A stretch of 64,000 nt of DNA from Parasitella parasitica (lineage: Eukaryota > Mucoromycota > Mucoromycetes > Mucorales > Mucoraceae). A program made the position numbers and the translations under genes. A model generated the notes under the pieces. That model was given only the letters and a program-made list of their open reading frames with translations. It did no database searches and had not been told where the DNA came from. The stretch lies in assembly GCA_025201805.1 (NCBI GenBank), contig MU619344.1, positions 38,785 to 102,784 of the forward strand, in the 5' to 3' direction. Position 1 is the first letter of the stretch. Every line of letters starts with the position of its first letter. Shown here piece by piece: positions 36,101 to 47,228 of the stretch.

Positions 36101-39100
36101 AATCCTTCAGACCAACGTCTGTTTGCCATTGCTAATGCTATGGAGAAGGGTTATACTGTTGACCGTATTTGGGAACTGACCAAGATTGACAAGTGGTTCT
36201 TGAACAAGTTGATGCGCATTCACAATCTCGGTGAACGTCTCACTGGTTTCACCAAGGCTAACCTTCCTGGTAATTTGATTCGCTCTGCCAAGCAACTCGG
36301 TTTCTCTGATCGTCAGATTGCCAACAAGATCAACAGCAATGAATTGGCCGTTCGTAGACTTCGTCAAGAGTTTGGTGTCACTCCTTTTGTCAAACAAATT
36401 GATACTGTAGCTGCCGAATTCCCTGCATTCACCAATTATTTGTACATGACTTACAATGCCGTTGAGCACGATATCACTTTTGAGGATAACGGTGTTATGG
36501 TATTGGGTTCTGGTGTCTACCGTATTGGTTCCTCTGTGGAATTCGACTGGTGTGCTGTTCGCTCTATCCGCACTCTTCGTCAAAAGGGTATCAAGACCGT
36601 CATGGTCAACTACAATCCCGAAACCGTGTCTACTGATTACGACGAAGCTGACCGTCTCTATTTTGAAAACATTAATCTGGAACGTGTTCTTGATATCTAT
36701 GAAATCGAAAAGTCTTCTGGCGTCATGATGTCCATGGGTGGCCAAACTCCCAACAACATTGCTCTGCCCTTGTATCGCCAAAATGTCAAGGTTCTTGGCA
36801 CGTCGCCTGAAATGATCGATAACGCCGAAAACCGTTACAAGTTCTCTCGTATGTGTGATAATATTGGTGTGGATCAGCCACTCTGGAAGGAGTTGACCAG
36901 TTATGAAGAAGCGGAAGTCTTCTGCGCCAAGGTTGGCTACCCTGTCCTTGTCCGACCTTCTTACGTTCTCTCTGGTGCTGCCATGAATGTTGTTTCTTCC
37001 AAGGATGATCTCGAGTCCTACCTCAAGGAAGCTGCTGCAGTTTCCCGTGATTATCCCGTTGTTATCTCCAAGTATATTGAAGATGCCAAGGAAATTGAAA
37101 TGGACGCTGTTGCTTTAGACGGTAAGATGATCATGCATGTTGTGTCTGAGCATGTCGAAAATGCGGGTGTCCACTCTGGTGATGCTACCTTGATTTTGCC
37201 CCCTCAAGATTTGGACCCTGAGACTGTTCGTAAGATTGAGGCAGCCACTGCCAAGATTGGTCGTGCGCTGAACATCACTGGCCCCTTTAACATTCAGTTC
37301 ATTGCCAAGGATAACGAAATCAAGGTTATCGAATGTAATGTTCGTGCTGCTCGCTCCTTCCCCTTTGTTTCCAAAGTTCTTGGTGTTGATTTAGTTGAAA
37401 TGGCTACCATTGCCATGTTGGGTCTTCCCGTTGAGCCCTATCCTAAGGTCACAATTCCCAAGGACTATGTTGGTATCAAGGTACCCCAATTCTCTTTCAG
37501 CCGTTTGTCTGGCGCTGATCCTATTTTGGGCGTTGAAATGGCGTCTACTGGTGAAGTCGCTTGTTTCGGTAAAGACAAGTATCAAGCTTACCTCAAGGCT
37601 TTACTGGCTACTGGTTTAACTTTGCCCAAGAAGAACATTTTGCTTTCTATCGGTTCCTACAAGGAGAAGCTTGAAATGCTGCCTTCCGTAAAGAGACTGC
37701 ATGAGCTTGGATACAATCTTTTCGCTACCACTGGTACCGCTGATTTCATCTCTGAACACAACATCCCTGTCAAGCATCTTGACTTGCTAGATGGAGATGG
37801 AGATGACAAGCTCAAGGCCGAGTACTCTCTCCAACAGCACTTGTCCAACAATTTGATTGACATGTATATTAACTTGCCTTCAAGAAACCGTTTCCGTCGT
37901 CCTGCTTCTTACATGTCCAAGGGTTATCGTTCTCGTCGTATGGCTGTTGATTACTCTATCCCTCTTTTGACAAACGTCAAGTGCGCCAAGCTGTTTGTCG
38001 AAGCTCTTGCCCGTAAGAAGGATTTTGAGATTCACGGTGTTGATTTCAAGAGTAGCAGCAACACTGCTACTCTCCCTGGTCTCTTCAACATCAATGCTTA
38101 CTTGCCCACGGTTGAGGATCTTGCTCAGGTTACCGAAACTTCTCTCAAGTCTGGATTGACTACTGTTTCTACTGTCTGCGCTCATGTCAAGGACCAAGCT
38201 TCTCTCGAAACTATGAGTGCTGTTGCCCACAAGAGCGCTAGCGTTGATTATTTGCTCAACATTACCGCTACTGCCGAGAATGCAGACAAGCTCGATGCTG
38301 TCGCCGCTTCTGCTGCTGCTGTTTACATCGATACGGACAAGATTGGTAGTGGTAACGTGTCTGTGTTTGACTCTGTCTTTGATTCATGGCCCAGCGACCA
38401 AGTTATGATCATTGAAGCAAAGGGCACTGATCTTGCCTCTATTCTGTTATTGGCTTCTATTCACAGTCGTGTCATCCACGTTTCAAATGTCACCAGCAAG
38501 GAAGACTTGGCTTTGATTGAAATGACAAAGAACAAGGGCCTCAAAGTCACTTGCGATGTGTCTATTTACTCTCTCTTCCTCAACAATGCTGATGTTGACT
38601 CGGACTCATTGCCCTCTGCCGCTGATCAAGAAGGCTTGTGGAAAAAGTTGAATGTCATTGATTGTTTCTCTCTCGGATCTACGCCTGTCAAGCTTGATGG
38701 CTCTGCTGTAGCTGGTATTGCTGAAGCTTTGCCTTTGCTTTTGACTGCTGTTGCTGATGGTCGTTTGAGCATTCAAGACATTATTGAGCGCATGAACGAA
38801 AACCCTAGACGTATCTTTGGCCTCTCTGCTCAGCCTGATACCTATGTCGATGTGGAATTGGATCGTACAAAGACCTGGAAGTCCGGCGTTCTTTCTGGAA
38901 AGAAAACCCAAGGTCTTGTTAACCGCATTGTTATTAATGGTGAAACTGTCTTTATGGATGGTGTGGTCAGAATTGAAGGCACTTTGGGCCGTGATCTCTC
39001 TATTCAAGCAAAGGCTGCTGCTACTGCTGCAGACCTTATTACTGCTCCGAAGAAAAAGAGCGAGTCTACTCCTGCTTCCATTGCCCACATTACTGATGTT

Positions 39101-40168
39101 CCCGAAACTGCCCCTGAGAGAAAGTCTATCCAACCTTTCGATCCTATCAAGTTGGCCGGTGCTAGCGACCAGCAACTAGTTCCTTTCACGTTGCCCAGCT
39201 ATGAAATCTCTGCTTCTCTTGCTCGTGTTGTCAGTAGATCTCCTTTCTACCGCAAGCATATTCTGCGCTCCAAGCAATTCGACCGTAGTGATCTTCATTT
39301 GCTCTTTGGTGTTGCCCACGAGATGCGCAACTTGGTCGAGCTTTATGGATCCATCAACTTGCTGCAAGGTCGTGTTATGAGCACCATGTTCTTTGAACCC
39401 TCTACTCGTACTTCTTCTTCATTCGAGGCTGCCATGTATCGTTTGGGTGGTAAGGTTGTTTCTGTCACTGCTGCCACTTCGTCTGTGCAAAAGGGTGAAT
39501 CTCTTGCTGATACTGTTCGTACTCTTGGCTGCTACTCTGATATTATTATCCTTCGTCACCCTCAACCTGGAAGTGCTCAAATTGCTGCCAAGTATTCCAA
39601 AGTTCCTATTATCAACGCTGGTGATGGTATTGGTGAACATCCTACCCAAGCTTTCTTGGATGTCTTTACTATTCGTGAAGAACTCGGTACTGTCAATGGC
39701 CTGACTGTCACTATGGTCGGCGACTTGAAGAACGGCCGCACTGTTCACTCGTTGGTTAAGATCTTGGCTTATTATCAAGTTACCATCAACTATGTTTGTC
39801 CTGACAGTCTGTCTATGCCCAAGGATGTTATGGAGGAAGTCGCTGCCGCTGGTATCAAACAAAACTTTTACTCTTCTCTCGATGAAGTTATTGGTACGAC
39901 CGATGTCTTGTACATGACTCGTGTCCAGAAAGAGCGTTTCAGCACTGAAGAAGAGTACGTTCGTGTCAAGGATTCATTTATTTTGAACAACGATGTCTTG
40001 AGTAAGGCCAAGTCTCAAATGATTGTATTGCATCCTCTCCCCCGTGTCAATGAAATTGAACCCGAGGTTGATTTCGATCAAAGAGCTGCTTATTTCCGTC
40101 AAATGAGATATGGCCTCTATGTTAGAATGGCCTTGTTGGCTCTTGTTATGGGTACCCTCCGCGGTTAA
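33183..40168 (+). CDS. URA2: Ura2/CAD-type carbamoyl-phosphate synthase and aspartate transcarbamylase
   Basis: This multifunctional cytoplasmic enzyme catalyses the first two steps of pyrimidine synthesis. The three exons 33183-33444, 33607-36002 and 36059-40168 join to 2255 aa, near the ~2200 aa of fungal Ura2. The order is a glutamine amidotransferase (nucleophile in GICLGHQ, about Cys352, then FHPES), two ATP-grasp halves of carbamoyl-phosphate synthase, a regulatory MGS-like domain, a dihydroorotase-like domain and a C-terminal aspartate transcarbamylase ([14 protein letters not shown] near 1998, HPLPRVNEI near 2211). The dihydroorotase part lacks its metal ligands: [13 protein letters not shown] stands where active enzymes have HxH, and SIYSLFL where CAD has PHHLFL. 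This is the known fungal state, with a separate Ura4 needed. UTP feedback is expected from the family. Confidence 0.98.
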
Positions 40169-40418
40169 ATCCAAATCTATAGAATTTTAAAATCTTTTTA
40201 TAAATATATACATAGTAAATAAACTTTGTCGTAAATGCAAAATACATAATATATAGACACTATTACGCTTTTCTCTAGCTTTTTCGCACATTGCTGTATG
40301 CATTCAAATACATTTCGACCCTGATATTATGAACATAATAAAGCGGGGCATTATTTGATAGTATATTTATATACTCTTTTTCTCTCTTTGTGATCAATGT
40401 ACTGATGGATATTAAGTA

Positions 40419-41986
40419 ATGGTCGAGGTTGATATCCATTGTAATGTGATTAGGTGTAGAAAGCCTCTTTCTGTAGAATATCAAGTAATACATTACTTGT
40501 CGTATACAGCGGTATACACATGTTTTACAAATGAACATCCTGCTCATCTTGTTGTCGTTTCTAATATAGGCTTGCGTGACATCCTGCTCTCGTATGTATA
40601 CTAACATATTCGTAGACGTTGCTTTCGAGTATTGTCTACAATACTCACTGCTGCATAGACATATTCTGTGTGAACTGTGCAAACAGTATATTCTCCAAAT
40701 CACTTACATGTCCAGCATGCAACACAGGCTTGTCTGAAAGGTAGATGCCGCATACTGATATATAACATCGCTGGGATGCTTACAATAAAATCATTATCTA
40801 CGCAAATCAGTGAAGACATTATACTGATTCAGTTAAACCCAACAGAAGAGTACAAATCTGTAAGATTCTCGATAAAAATAGAGCCATATGATGCAGGTAT
40901 TGACAGTATTATAAAGTCTGTCTTGGCTGGTTTAAAGCCTGAAATTATTCTTGATATCTCTATGAGAGCAATCGCATTTTACGAGTACCAGACATCACAA
41001 GAGATAGCATTTAGAGCCATGATACAAAAAAACATACAAGAAAAATACAAGATGCTTAAAGATCAGTTCAATATAGCTACAAGAGATTTGAATCATATTA
41101 ACAAAGGCATGATTTTACGTACTAACATGTGTTGTTGTTTTGTATAACCAAATCGTTTTCATTTTTTTATAGTGGAAAAAGAAAAAACAGTGGGTGGGTG
41201 GCTGACAGTAATAAGTACAACATATTCACTAAGCTGATGTTCATCGCAATAGCTCTCATGAAGGATTTCGAAATGGAAAAGTTAAAAAGCCAGCAATTTG
41301 CAGTGAAATTAGAAGAAAAAAGCAAACAATTTCAGAAACTACAAGTAACAAAACGTCCAATAGACCATTATTGGAAGCAACTAATCCATTTATGCGATAA
41401 ACAGACAATGTACGAAAAACTTAAAAGGAAAACTATCAATCCAACATTACAAGACGCCTTTACATCACCGCCACCACCGGTCGCTACTGTACCTTCTGCT
41501 ATGAGCCAATATCATATGACACCAGCATCGGTTTACCCTTACCCGCCAAACAGCAATACTAAAGCAAGCAGATCTCAACGGAATATTGGTCCTGGTGAAG
41601 ATGATCTAGTTTCAAGGATCGGAAGAACATCCAACATAACTGGGGCAAGATCTGTGTTTGTTCCGCCTCGACAGCCATCACCAACAACACGTAGCCGTCA
41701 TGGCTATCATAGACTTACAAGAATCCCATCCCCTTCAGTTGCTGCAGAAAGCTCCATGTATTCATTTCGACATCACCATCCAAGGCGAGATGATAATGGA
41801 CCTCGTAGTCAAATGCCTCCCACTAGAACCATAGCAAATGAATCTGTTGGGTTTGTTCATCACCAACAACAGCAACACCAGCACGAGCAGCGATTGCAAT
41901 CATATCGACATGAAAGCCATGATATGGAACCCAAATCTTCGCATTACTATCATAAGTTCGTTGATAATTCTCGCCACAAACGATAG
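40419..41986 (+). CDS. HEI10: HEI10-like meiotic crossover RING protein
   Basis: This RING/coiled-coil SUMO or ubiquitin ligase acts on synaptonemal complexes to select crossovers. The seven-exon model is 40419-40484, 40570-40591, 40659-40740, 40811-40859, 40917-41118, 41173-41193 and 41253-41986, in frame to 391 aa. The RING is assembled across exons 1-3: CNVIRC, then CVTSCSHIFCVNC, then CPAC. NPTEEYK, VLAGLKPEIILDIS and RAIAFYEYQ follow, matching animal HEI10 (CCNB1IP1). A coiled coil (EKEKT...LKSQQFAVKLEEKSKQFQKLQ) and a disordered His/Gln/Ser-rich tail complete it. Exons 2 and 6 are 22 and 21 nt. The intron 1 donor could instead be 40473. It starts 250 bp after URA2 and converges with the dehydrogenase at 42085. 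Confidence 0.88.
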
Positions 41987-42084
41987 GAAAATGCACAATA
42001 AATAAAAATATGTTAAAAAATACACATAAATTCGTGATGTTTATTATAAAGCTCAAGATACATGTATATATGCATATGTACAAA

Positions 42085-43181
42085 TTATGGCTTGATAACA
42101 ACCTTTAACCCTGTTCCTGCCAAGAATACTTCCCAACCCTTCTCAAATTCACTCAATGAGAACGAATGCGACACCAATTGACTCCAATCAATCTTGCCCT
42201 CGGCTAAAATCTTGACAGCACGATCAATGCCATAGGGGTTGGTATAAGTAGATGTGATGGTCAATTCCTTTCTATACACGTCAAATGGAGATATAGGTAC
42301 ACGGTCTTCTACCTTGGTGACACCTACCCAAACAACAGTAGCACCAGCTTTTGCAAAGTTAACAGCATCTAGGCAAGTGTTTGGTCTGCCAACGCACTCA
42401 AAAACAACATCATAGCCTTCACCCAGAGTACCGTCAACAGGAGCAAGCGATCCAGGAGCAAACGCTTCAGAAGCACCAAAAATTTCCACAGCCTTCTTGC
42501 GTCTCATCTCGCTAGGCTCAATAACAGTGACTCTACCGCCACTCGTCGAGGCAAGTGCAATGGCCATCAAACCAATGGGGCCAGCACCAATAACAAGGAC
42601 AGAGTCACCAGTTTTGATGTTGCCTTGATCAACAGCATGTACGACACACGAAAGAGGCTCTGCCAATGAAGCTACCTCGGGTGTCACGTGCTTAGGAACA
42701 GGTACGGCAGCGCGAGCAGGTACACACACATACTCAGACATGCCACCGTCCACTGTTACGCCAATGCAAAATAAGTTGGGACACAAATGATACTTTTGGT
42801 TACGGCAGAATGTGCACTGATTGCATGGCATGTTGGGATCAATAGACACCAAATCACCTTTTTTGGCCAACGCTTGAGTTTCAGGATGGATCTCTTCCAC
42901 ATAACCACAGAATTCATGGCCAATGACCACCTTTTTGGCAGCGTGAGGAGTTTCGCCACGACTGATATGTAAATCGGTACCTGCAATTTTCAATTCAGGC
43001 TTTCAGTCACTAGTTTTGACTCAATGTGCGCACACAACAGAAACTTACCACAAATACCAGAAGCTGCTACTCTAATTAATAGTTCCCCGGGCTTGACAAC
43101 CGGCACATTTTTGTTCATTAAATCAATAGCTCCCACTGTTTGCCAGCTGGCTACGGTCATTTCCTTGGTAGAGGTGCACAT
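42085..43181 (-). CDS. Zinc-dependent medium-chain alcohol/polyol dehydrogenase
   Basis: This is an NAD(P)-dependent oxidoreductase of the sorbitol/butanediol/threonine dehydrogenase branch. The two exons 43049-43181 and 42085-42980 give 342 aa. Catalytic zinc ligands are Cys44 (SGICG) and His66-Glu67 (GHEF). The structural zinc cluster is CNQCTFCRNQKYHLC, and the Rossmann motif is GAGPIGLMA. The full set shows an active enzyme; the exact polyol or alcohol substrate cannot be read from sequence. The leader between about 43253 and 43323 is an unbroken T run of about 71 on the coding strand, which may affect nucleosome occupancy or transcript stability. It converges on HEI10 with only 98 bp between the stops. 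Confidence 0.92.
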
Positions 43182-43246
43182 TTTTTTTGTTTCAGCGATT
43201 CAATACGAAGATAAAATAGAGTAAGAGATAGTCGTTGAGAAAAAAA

Positions 43247-43252
<6 letters not shown>

Positions 43253-43323
<71 letters not shown>
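43253..43323. repeat. Poly(A)/poly(T) tract of about 71 bp
   Basis: There are about 71 consecutive A on the plus strand, preceded by an 11-A run and 'gt'. On the minus strand this is a poly(T) tract 70-145 nt upstream of the dehydrogenase start. The exact length may be affected by sequencing. It could be a nucleosome-excluding promoter element or the A-tail of a retroposed copy, but no retroposon body was found next to it. Confidence 0.85.
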
Positions 43324-43327
<4 letters not shown>

Positions 43328-43657
43328 AAATAGCTCAAGGTTGTATGCATCAGCACCGTGGATTTTCTACCAATGCAATGCATCTTTAACTTGGACAAAA
43401 TGACCAATCGGGCAATTTGGCCCTGTAAATTGCAGAACATTTATTAATATAAAGGATGCGATCCACGCACATATATAAATATATTTTACCATAACCAATT
43501 GTATTCTTATGATTGCATTCTATGCTTATTCGTACCTAACCGACGGCTAATATTCGCCTTTAATTCGAGATGTGAAAAAAAAAAAGGTAGTTGAATCTAA
43601 CGATGCATAAGTTTGAGAAATTGTACACTTTTTTCTATCTATCTACATAATCTAATA

Positions 43658-43786
43658 ATGTTCAATCAAAAGGCCCAATGGTGCTTTGCGCCTAAGGGAA
43701 AGGATTTCCACGTCTCCAGCGTTAGTAGTTGCACCACCACTGCTTTTCAAAAACGCTATGCTGAGGATTATTTGTCGCTTGAGTAG
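43658..43786 (+). CDS. Possible small protein (42 aa)
   Basis: A 42-aa frame begins with ATG after a pyrimidine-rich leader and a TATATAAATATA stretch about 180 bp upstream. It encodes a product ending KRYAEDYLSLE. Codon content looks less AT-driven than the surroundings. A GTGAGT directly after the stop hints that the real gene could splice further on. I recognise no family. It may be chance. Confidence 0.22.
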   Translation: MFNQKAQWCFAPKGKDFHVSSVSSCTTTAFQKRYAEDYLSLE

Positions 43787-44422
43787 TGTGAGTATTTATC
43801 TTGTTCTTTGCTTTGTCTAGCCTTGTGCTATTTAGTTTCTTTGCTTTTCTTTGTTTTGTGTGTTCTTATTGAGCACCGCTTTGGTTAAAGTATTTACTCT
43901 TGAGCATATATGCAAGAAGTAAAAAATAATAATGTCCAATTTGGTATTGTATTATAATTGGGATGGTATATTGCAGACGCGCCAGTTGTGTCACTAGGAC
44001 GGAGGCCAATTGAACAAAACGGAAGCCATATCTAATAAGACACTCGATACTTGCCTCTGTTCCTACTACTACTACTACCTTATCAAGTATAGTCATCTAG
44101 TAGGATATGTGGAACAATGTTCTATGCTAATATCAAAGGCTGGCATTTCTAATCATTAGTATTGCTGTCTGAGCCATTACTTTCTGTATAATATAGACAT
44201 TACTGGTCAGTAGTAATTTGACTGCAATGCTTGGAGTTAACCTAGTTTATAGTAATAAACTCTTTTTATGATAAATATTAATCAGTAGGGACATATCAGC
44301 TGTATTAGCAAGACTAATTGGGCTTTTAATTATGATAATAATCAAGAAGGAGAAATTTTTCCTCGATGATACAATATCTGTTAAGATTCGAGTTTTCTTA
44401 AAGTAGCTGGATGTTTTATGTT

Positions 44423-44811
44423 TGTTGTATCCATATAAAAGCTACATATGTCATATCTAACATAATTATAATGTACGGATCATGATGTTCATGGACCTCT
44501 TGCAAGGTTCTAGGCCTATTCAAAAATTACATCAAGGTCAGATGGCGGGATGTTGGGGAGACATCTTGCTCACATCTTCTCTTTAATGCAAAATAATAGA
44601 AGAATAGGTCTGTTCCTGGAAATGCTGTGATTTAATGATATTTAACGCTTCCTGTCAAACATCTATAACATATTCTAGTATAAATAGGGATCATATATTA
44701 TGTCAGTAAAAGTCTTCAGTTTGTATCTGGTTTTTTCGGAGAAAGTCTTTGTTAGGTCTTTCATATAACATTTACACAATATTCCGTTGCGCCCTTTACA
44801 CTGACACAACC
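44423..44811 (+). mobile_element. Diverged solo LTR, copy 3
   Basis: It belongs to the same LTR family as 2723-3179. It starts TGTTGTATCCATATAAA and retains the CACGGATCATGAT-like, 'gacctcttgcaaggttc', 'ctggaaatgctgtg' and 'gtcttcagt..tgtatctgg' blocks in order. It has several deletions (about 389 bp against 457). The end is CACAACC rather than CACAACA. The flanks ATGTT and ATGTA are a probable decayed 5-bp duplication. It is clearly older than the other two copies. Confidence 0.8.
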
Positions 44812-45346
44812 ATGTATAATTAAATATCATGTAATGTGAATAATTACAGTTCCGTATGCGCAGACCTGGTCCTTAAGAAAAGCGGCTTAAAAAAACAGTA
44901 GATTCGAATTTACATTGATATTCAAGGCAATGCAACATTAAAATCAGTAATGGCAATAAACAAGTAATCTATCTACACTTAAGGATTAATTTTTATCAAT
45001 ACACTGAAGGTTTATACTAATAAGAAAAAGTTATCACTCTTCTCCAAATAAATCAAGTTTAAAAAAAAAAATCAAAATTATCCACTTGTCAATACAGATT
45101 TGGAATTTGAAAAAAAAAACGCTTGGCCAACCTACCCGAAAAGAAATGTTTGTTGCTTATCGTAAAATATCAATGGTTGAAATTGAAGTTTAAGCTATAA
45201 AACGAATTTCTGGTATCAATATTGTTACCTTAGGTTCCTCAATAAAGGTTCGTTGTTTGCGATTATGAAGGTATTCAATCTTATTCTTTACCACAATAGT
45301 GCTTTGCTCTTAAAATGCACGAAACAGTGCTAGGACTTGGAATCAA

Positions 45347-45472
45347 ACAGTTCTGTTCGCTACTTTTACTGCTCTTGTCTACTGTTCTAGTACCATCGTT
45401 GCAGTATTCCTTGTAAATCGAGTAGGTCGTCGACCCCTGTTCATGGCAGGTTCATTTGTCATGCTTATATGA
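45347..45472 (+). pseudogene. Sugar-transporter (MFS) fragment
   Basis: A 41-codon frame reads TVLFATFTALVY, then FLVNRVGRRPLFMAGSF, ending in an in-frame TGA. The D/NRxGRRxLF motif after a hydrophobic helix is the hallmark of major-facilitator sugar transporters. Helical-looking fragments (FGLISAILVIVL) continue downstream in shifted frames to about 45590. No start, no full length and no splice model could be made, so this is a dead remnant. Confidence 0.55.
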
Positions 45473-46765
45473 CCAACGCTAATGATTGACTTCAACAAAG
45501 TGCTATTCGGCTTGATATCTGCAATTCTGGTAATTGTACTGACAATGATTTACCCAGGCACTTTCGGTTTGGCTGGGGCATGTGTAGATTAACTGTGAAA
45601 GTTGTATACAAGGTATATTACAGCTTAGGCATAACAAACACGTGGATCCTGCCGACATATTTCCCCTCCACACAAGAACTAAATGTTTCGCTGTTTCTGT
45701 TTAGGATATAGAACAAATCTTAGCAGCAATGTATTACACTCTGTATAATATATCATAAAGCGAGCATGAGTAGAAATGCCTAGTAGAATGAGGTGAATTT
45801 ATTTAGACTTGGCAACGAGACCATTGAGTGGCTGACCTTTATCCCAGTACAGAGTGGTGATATCCCATGACATTTGATTCCTGAGATCGGTGTTAAATCC
45901 TGATGAAAAGTTACTACGAAGAATATATTATATCCTTTATACATTTCTGGGCTCTTGCCTTACTAGTGATTCGGAAACTCTTATCCATCAAGCTCCTAGG
46001 GATTGGTTCAAGGCGTACCCAATTATCCCTCATCCTTGATCTTGGTCCTACTGCTGCGGCACTGGCAATTAACTATAAATACCTTCAAAATGTACACTAC
46101 TTTGAATCCTCAATCAACCTTAGAAGAGCAAAATAAATATATTCAGTTCTAATTGTATTTTTTCTGTCTATATTTCGTTATTCTAAACAGTTTCTTCCAA
46201 CCCAGGTAAGTTTTATATTTACATATGGGAATTTCATGCTAATGTGTGTATACAGTTATGCAACTTTACCGCTTTTATTAGAAACTATTGAAGTTTGTTG
46301 TTTTGTTTGTGAAAGCAACTCCCACACTCTATATTTGCTGTATTTTCATGTGAAAAAATATTTTTTTCCACATGTCCACTATAAATAGCTACTTCCATAG
46401 CTATTTACCATTTTTTATTTTATTTTTTCATTTTTACCATCAAAAAAGATTTAACAGACATGGGCTCGGGTAGAAACACATTCCAATCATAACCTTTAGC
46501 GACTACTTATTTGATGACAATTCTCAAAGACGGTAAGAATTTAATTCTTGTTTTCTTGAACGAAACCCATAATTAATCTTTTTTTATGTTTTGTATAGTT
46601 TACAAAACTTCTCTCTTGAGTTGCGGTGGATCTATCCGGGATTGGGCGATCCTCTCTTGTGATCCATTCAGTTACAAGGTCAGTATTCCTTAACTGAATG
46701 ATCACAAAGGAGCTTGTCTCTTAACAATATATGGGAGGATCCCAGAGGCGGTCAGGCAAATCGAA

Positions 46766-46884
46766 CAATAGTACAGGATTTTGGTCTTAATTGGTCGGTT
46801 GAAATTTTTTTTGGGACAGTTGGTGGGCAACTGTCCCAAAAAAAATTTCAACCGACCAATTAAGACCAAAATCTTGTACTATTG
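46766..46884. repeat. 119-bp near-perfect palindrome
   Basis: Arms of 57 bp (46766-46822 and 46828-46884) are reverse complements with a single mismatch around a 5-nt loop. The arms contain a run of 8 T or 8 A and the word 'gaccaattaagacc'. Transcribed, it would form a long hairpin RNA. It could be a miniature inverted-repeat element, a foldback element or a small-RNA precursor. No clear target duplication was seen, although TCGAA lies just left of the left arm and TTCGA shortly right of the right arm. Confidence 0.9.
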
Positions 46885-47228
46885 TACCCTTCGATTATCG
46901 GTGCTGGGTGTACTTACTTCTGGCTTTTATTAATGCAACTGAACAAGTTGATGAAATAAAATATTTGTTTGATCAAGTCCGTTCTGAAAATATAAATGAC
47001 ATCGGATACACTCTTTCTCTCCAATAGGGAGAGAGCCTCTTCTATCGACTCAATACTAAACTTTTTTCTTCCTTCCTTTACTATCCTGATAACTAAGTTA
47101 TTCTTAATATTCTTCTTGTTACCACTTGATTTGGCATTACAAATCCATCTCTACGTACAACAACAAAAAAAAAAGCCAAATATTTGTCCTCAAATCAAAT
47201 TACCCATAATTCAACAGCGAATTATTAT

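Larger units (their letters stand above)
43787..47228. other. Gene desert with old LTR, decayed genes and a palindrome
   Basis: No intact gene was found. It contains a diverged solo LTR (44423-44811), a sugar-transporter remnant (45347-45472) and the palindrome at 46766-46884. Two further coding-looking scraps have an intron-like gap or stops: LFDDNSQRR then LQNFSLELRWIYPG around 46510-46660, and NATEQVDEIKYLFDQVRSE around 46930-46990. They may be pieces of a dead gene or transposon. Confidence 0.45.

Noticed and set aside
38606-39175. Long open frames antisense to URA2 (also at 36107-36781 and 39419-39862, minus strand)
   Set aside because: They are shadows of the strongly biased coding sequence on the other strand, with no independent features.
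40616-40658. Reading HEI10 RING directly through 40616-40658, giving CCIDIFC with Asp in place of the zinc-binding His
   Set aside because: A 22-nt exon at 40570-40591 spliced to 40659 restores CVTSCSHIFC exactly as in the family, so the odd ligand was an artefact of the wrong model.
40860-40916. In-frame extra segment of 19 codons in HEI10
   Set aside because: It has GTAAGA...ATAAAG ends and removing it gives the conserved EEYK..VLAGL spacing, so I treat it as an intron although it is open in frame.
46005-46030. GGTTCAAGGC resembling a tRNA B box
   Set aside because: No matching A box, anticodon arm or acceptor stem could be folded around it.
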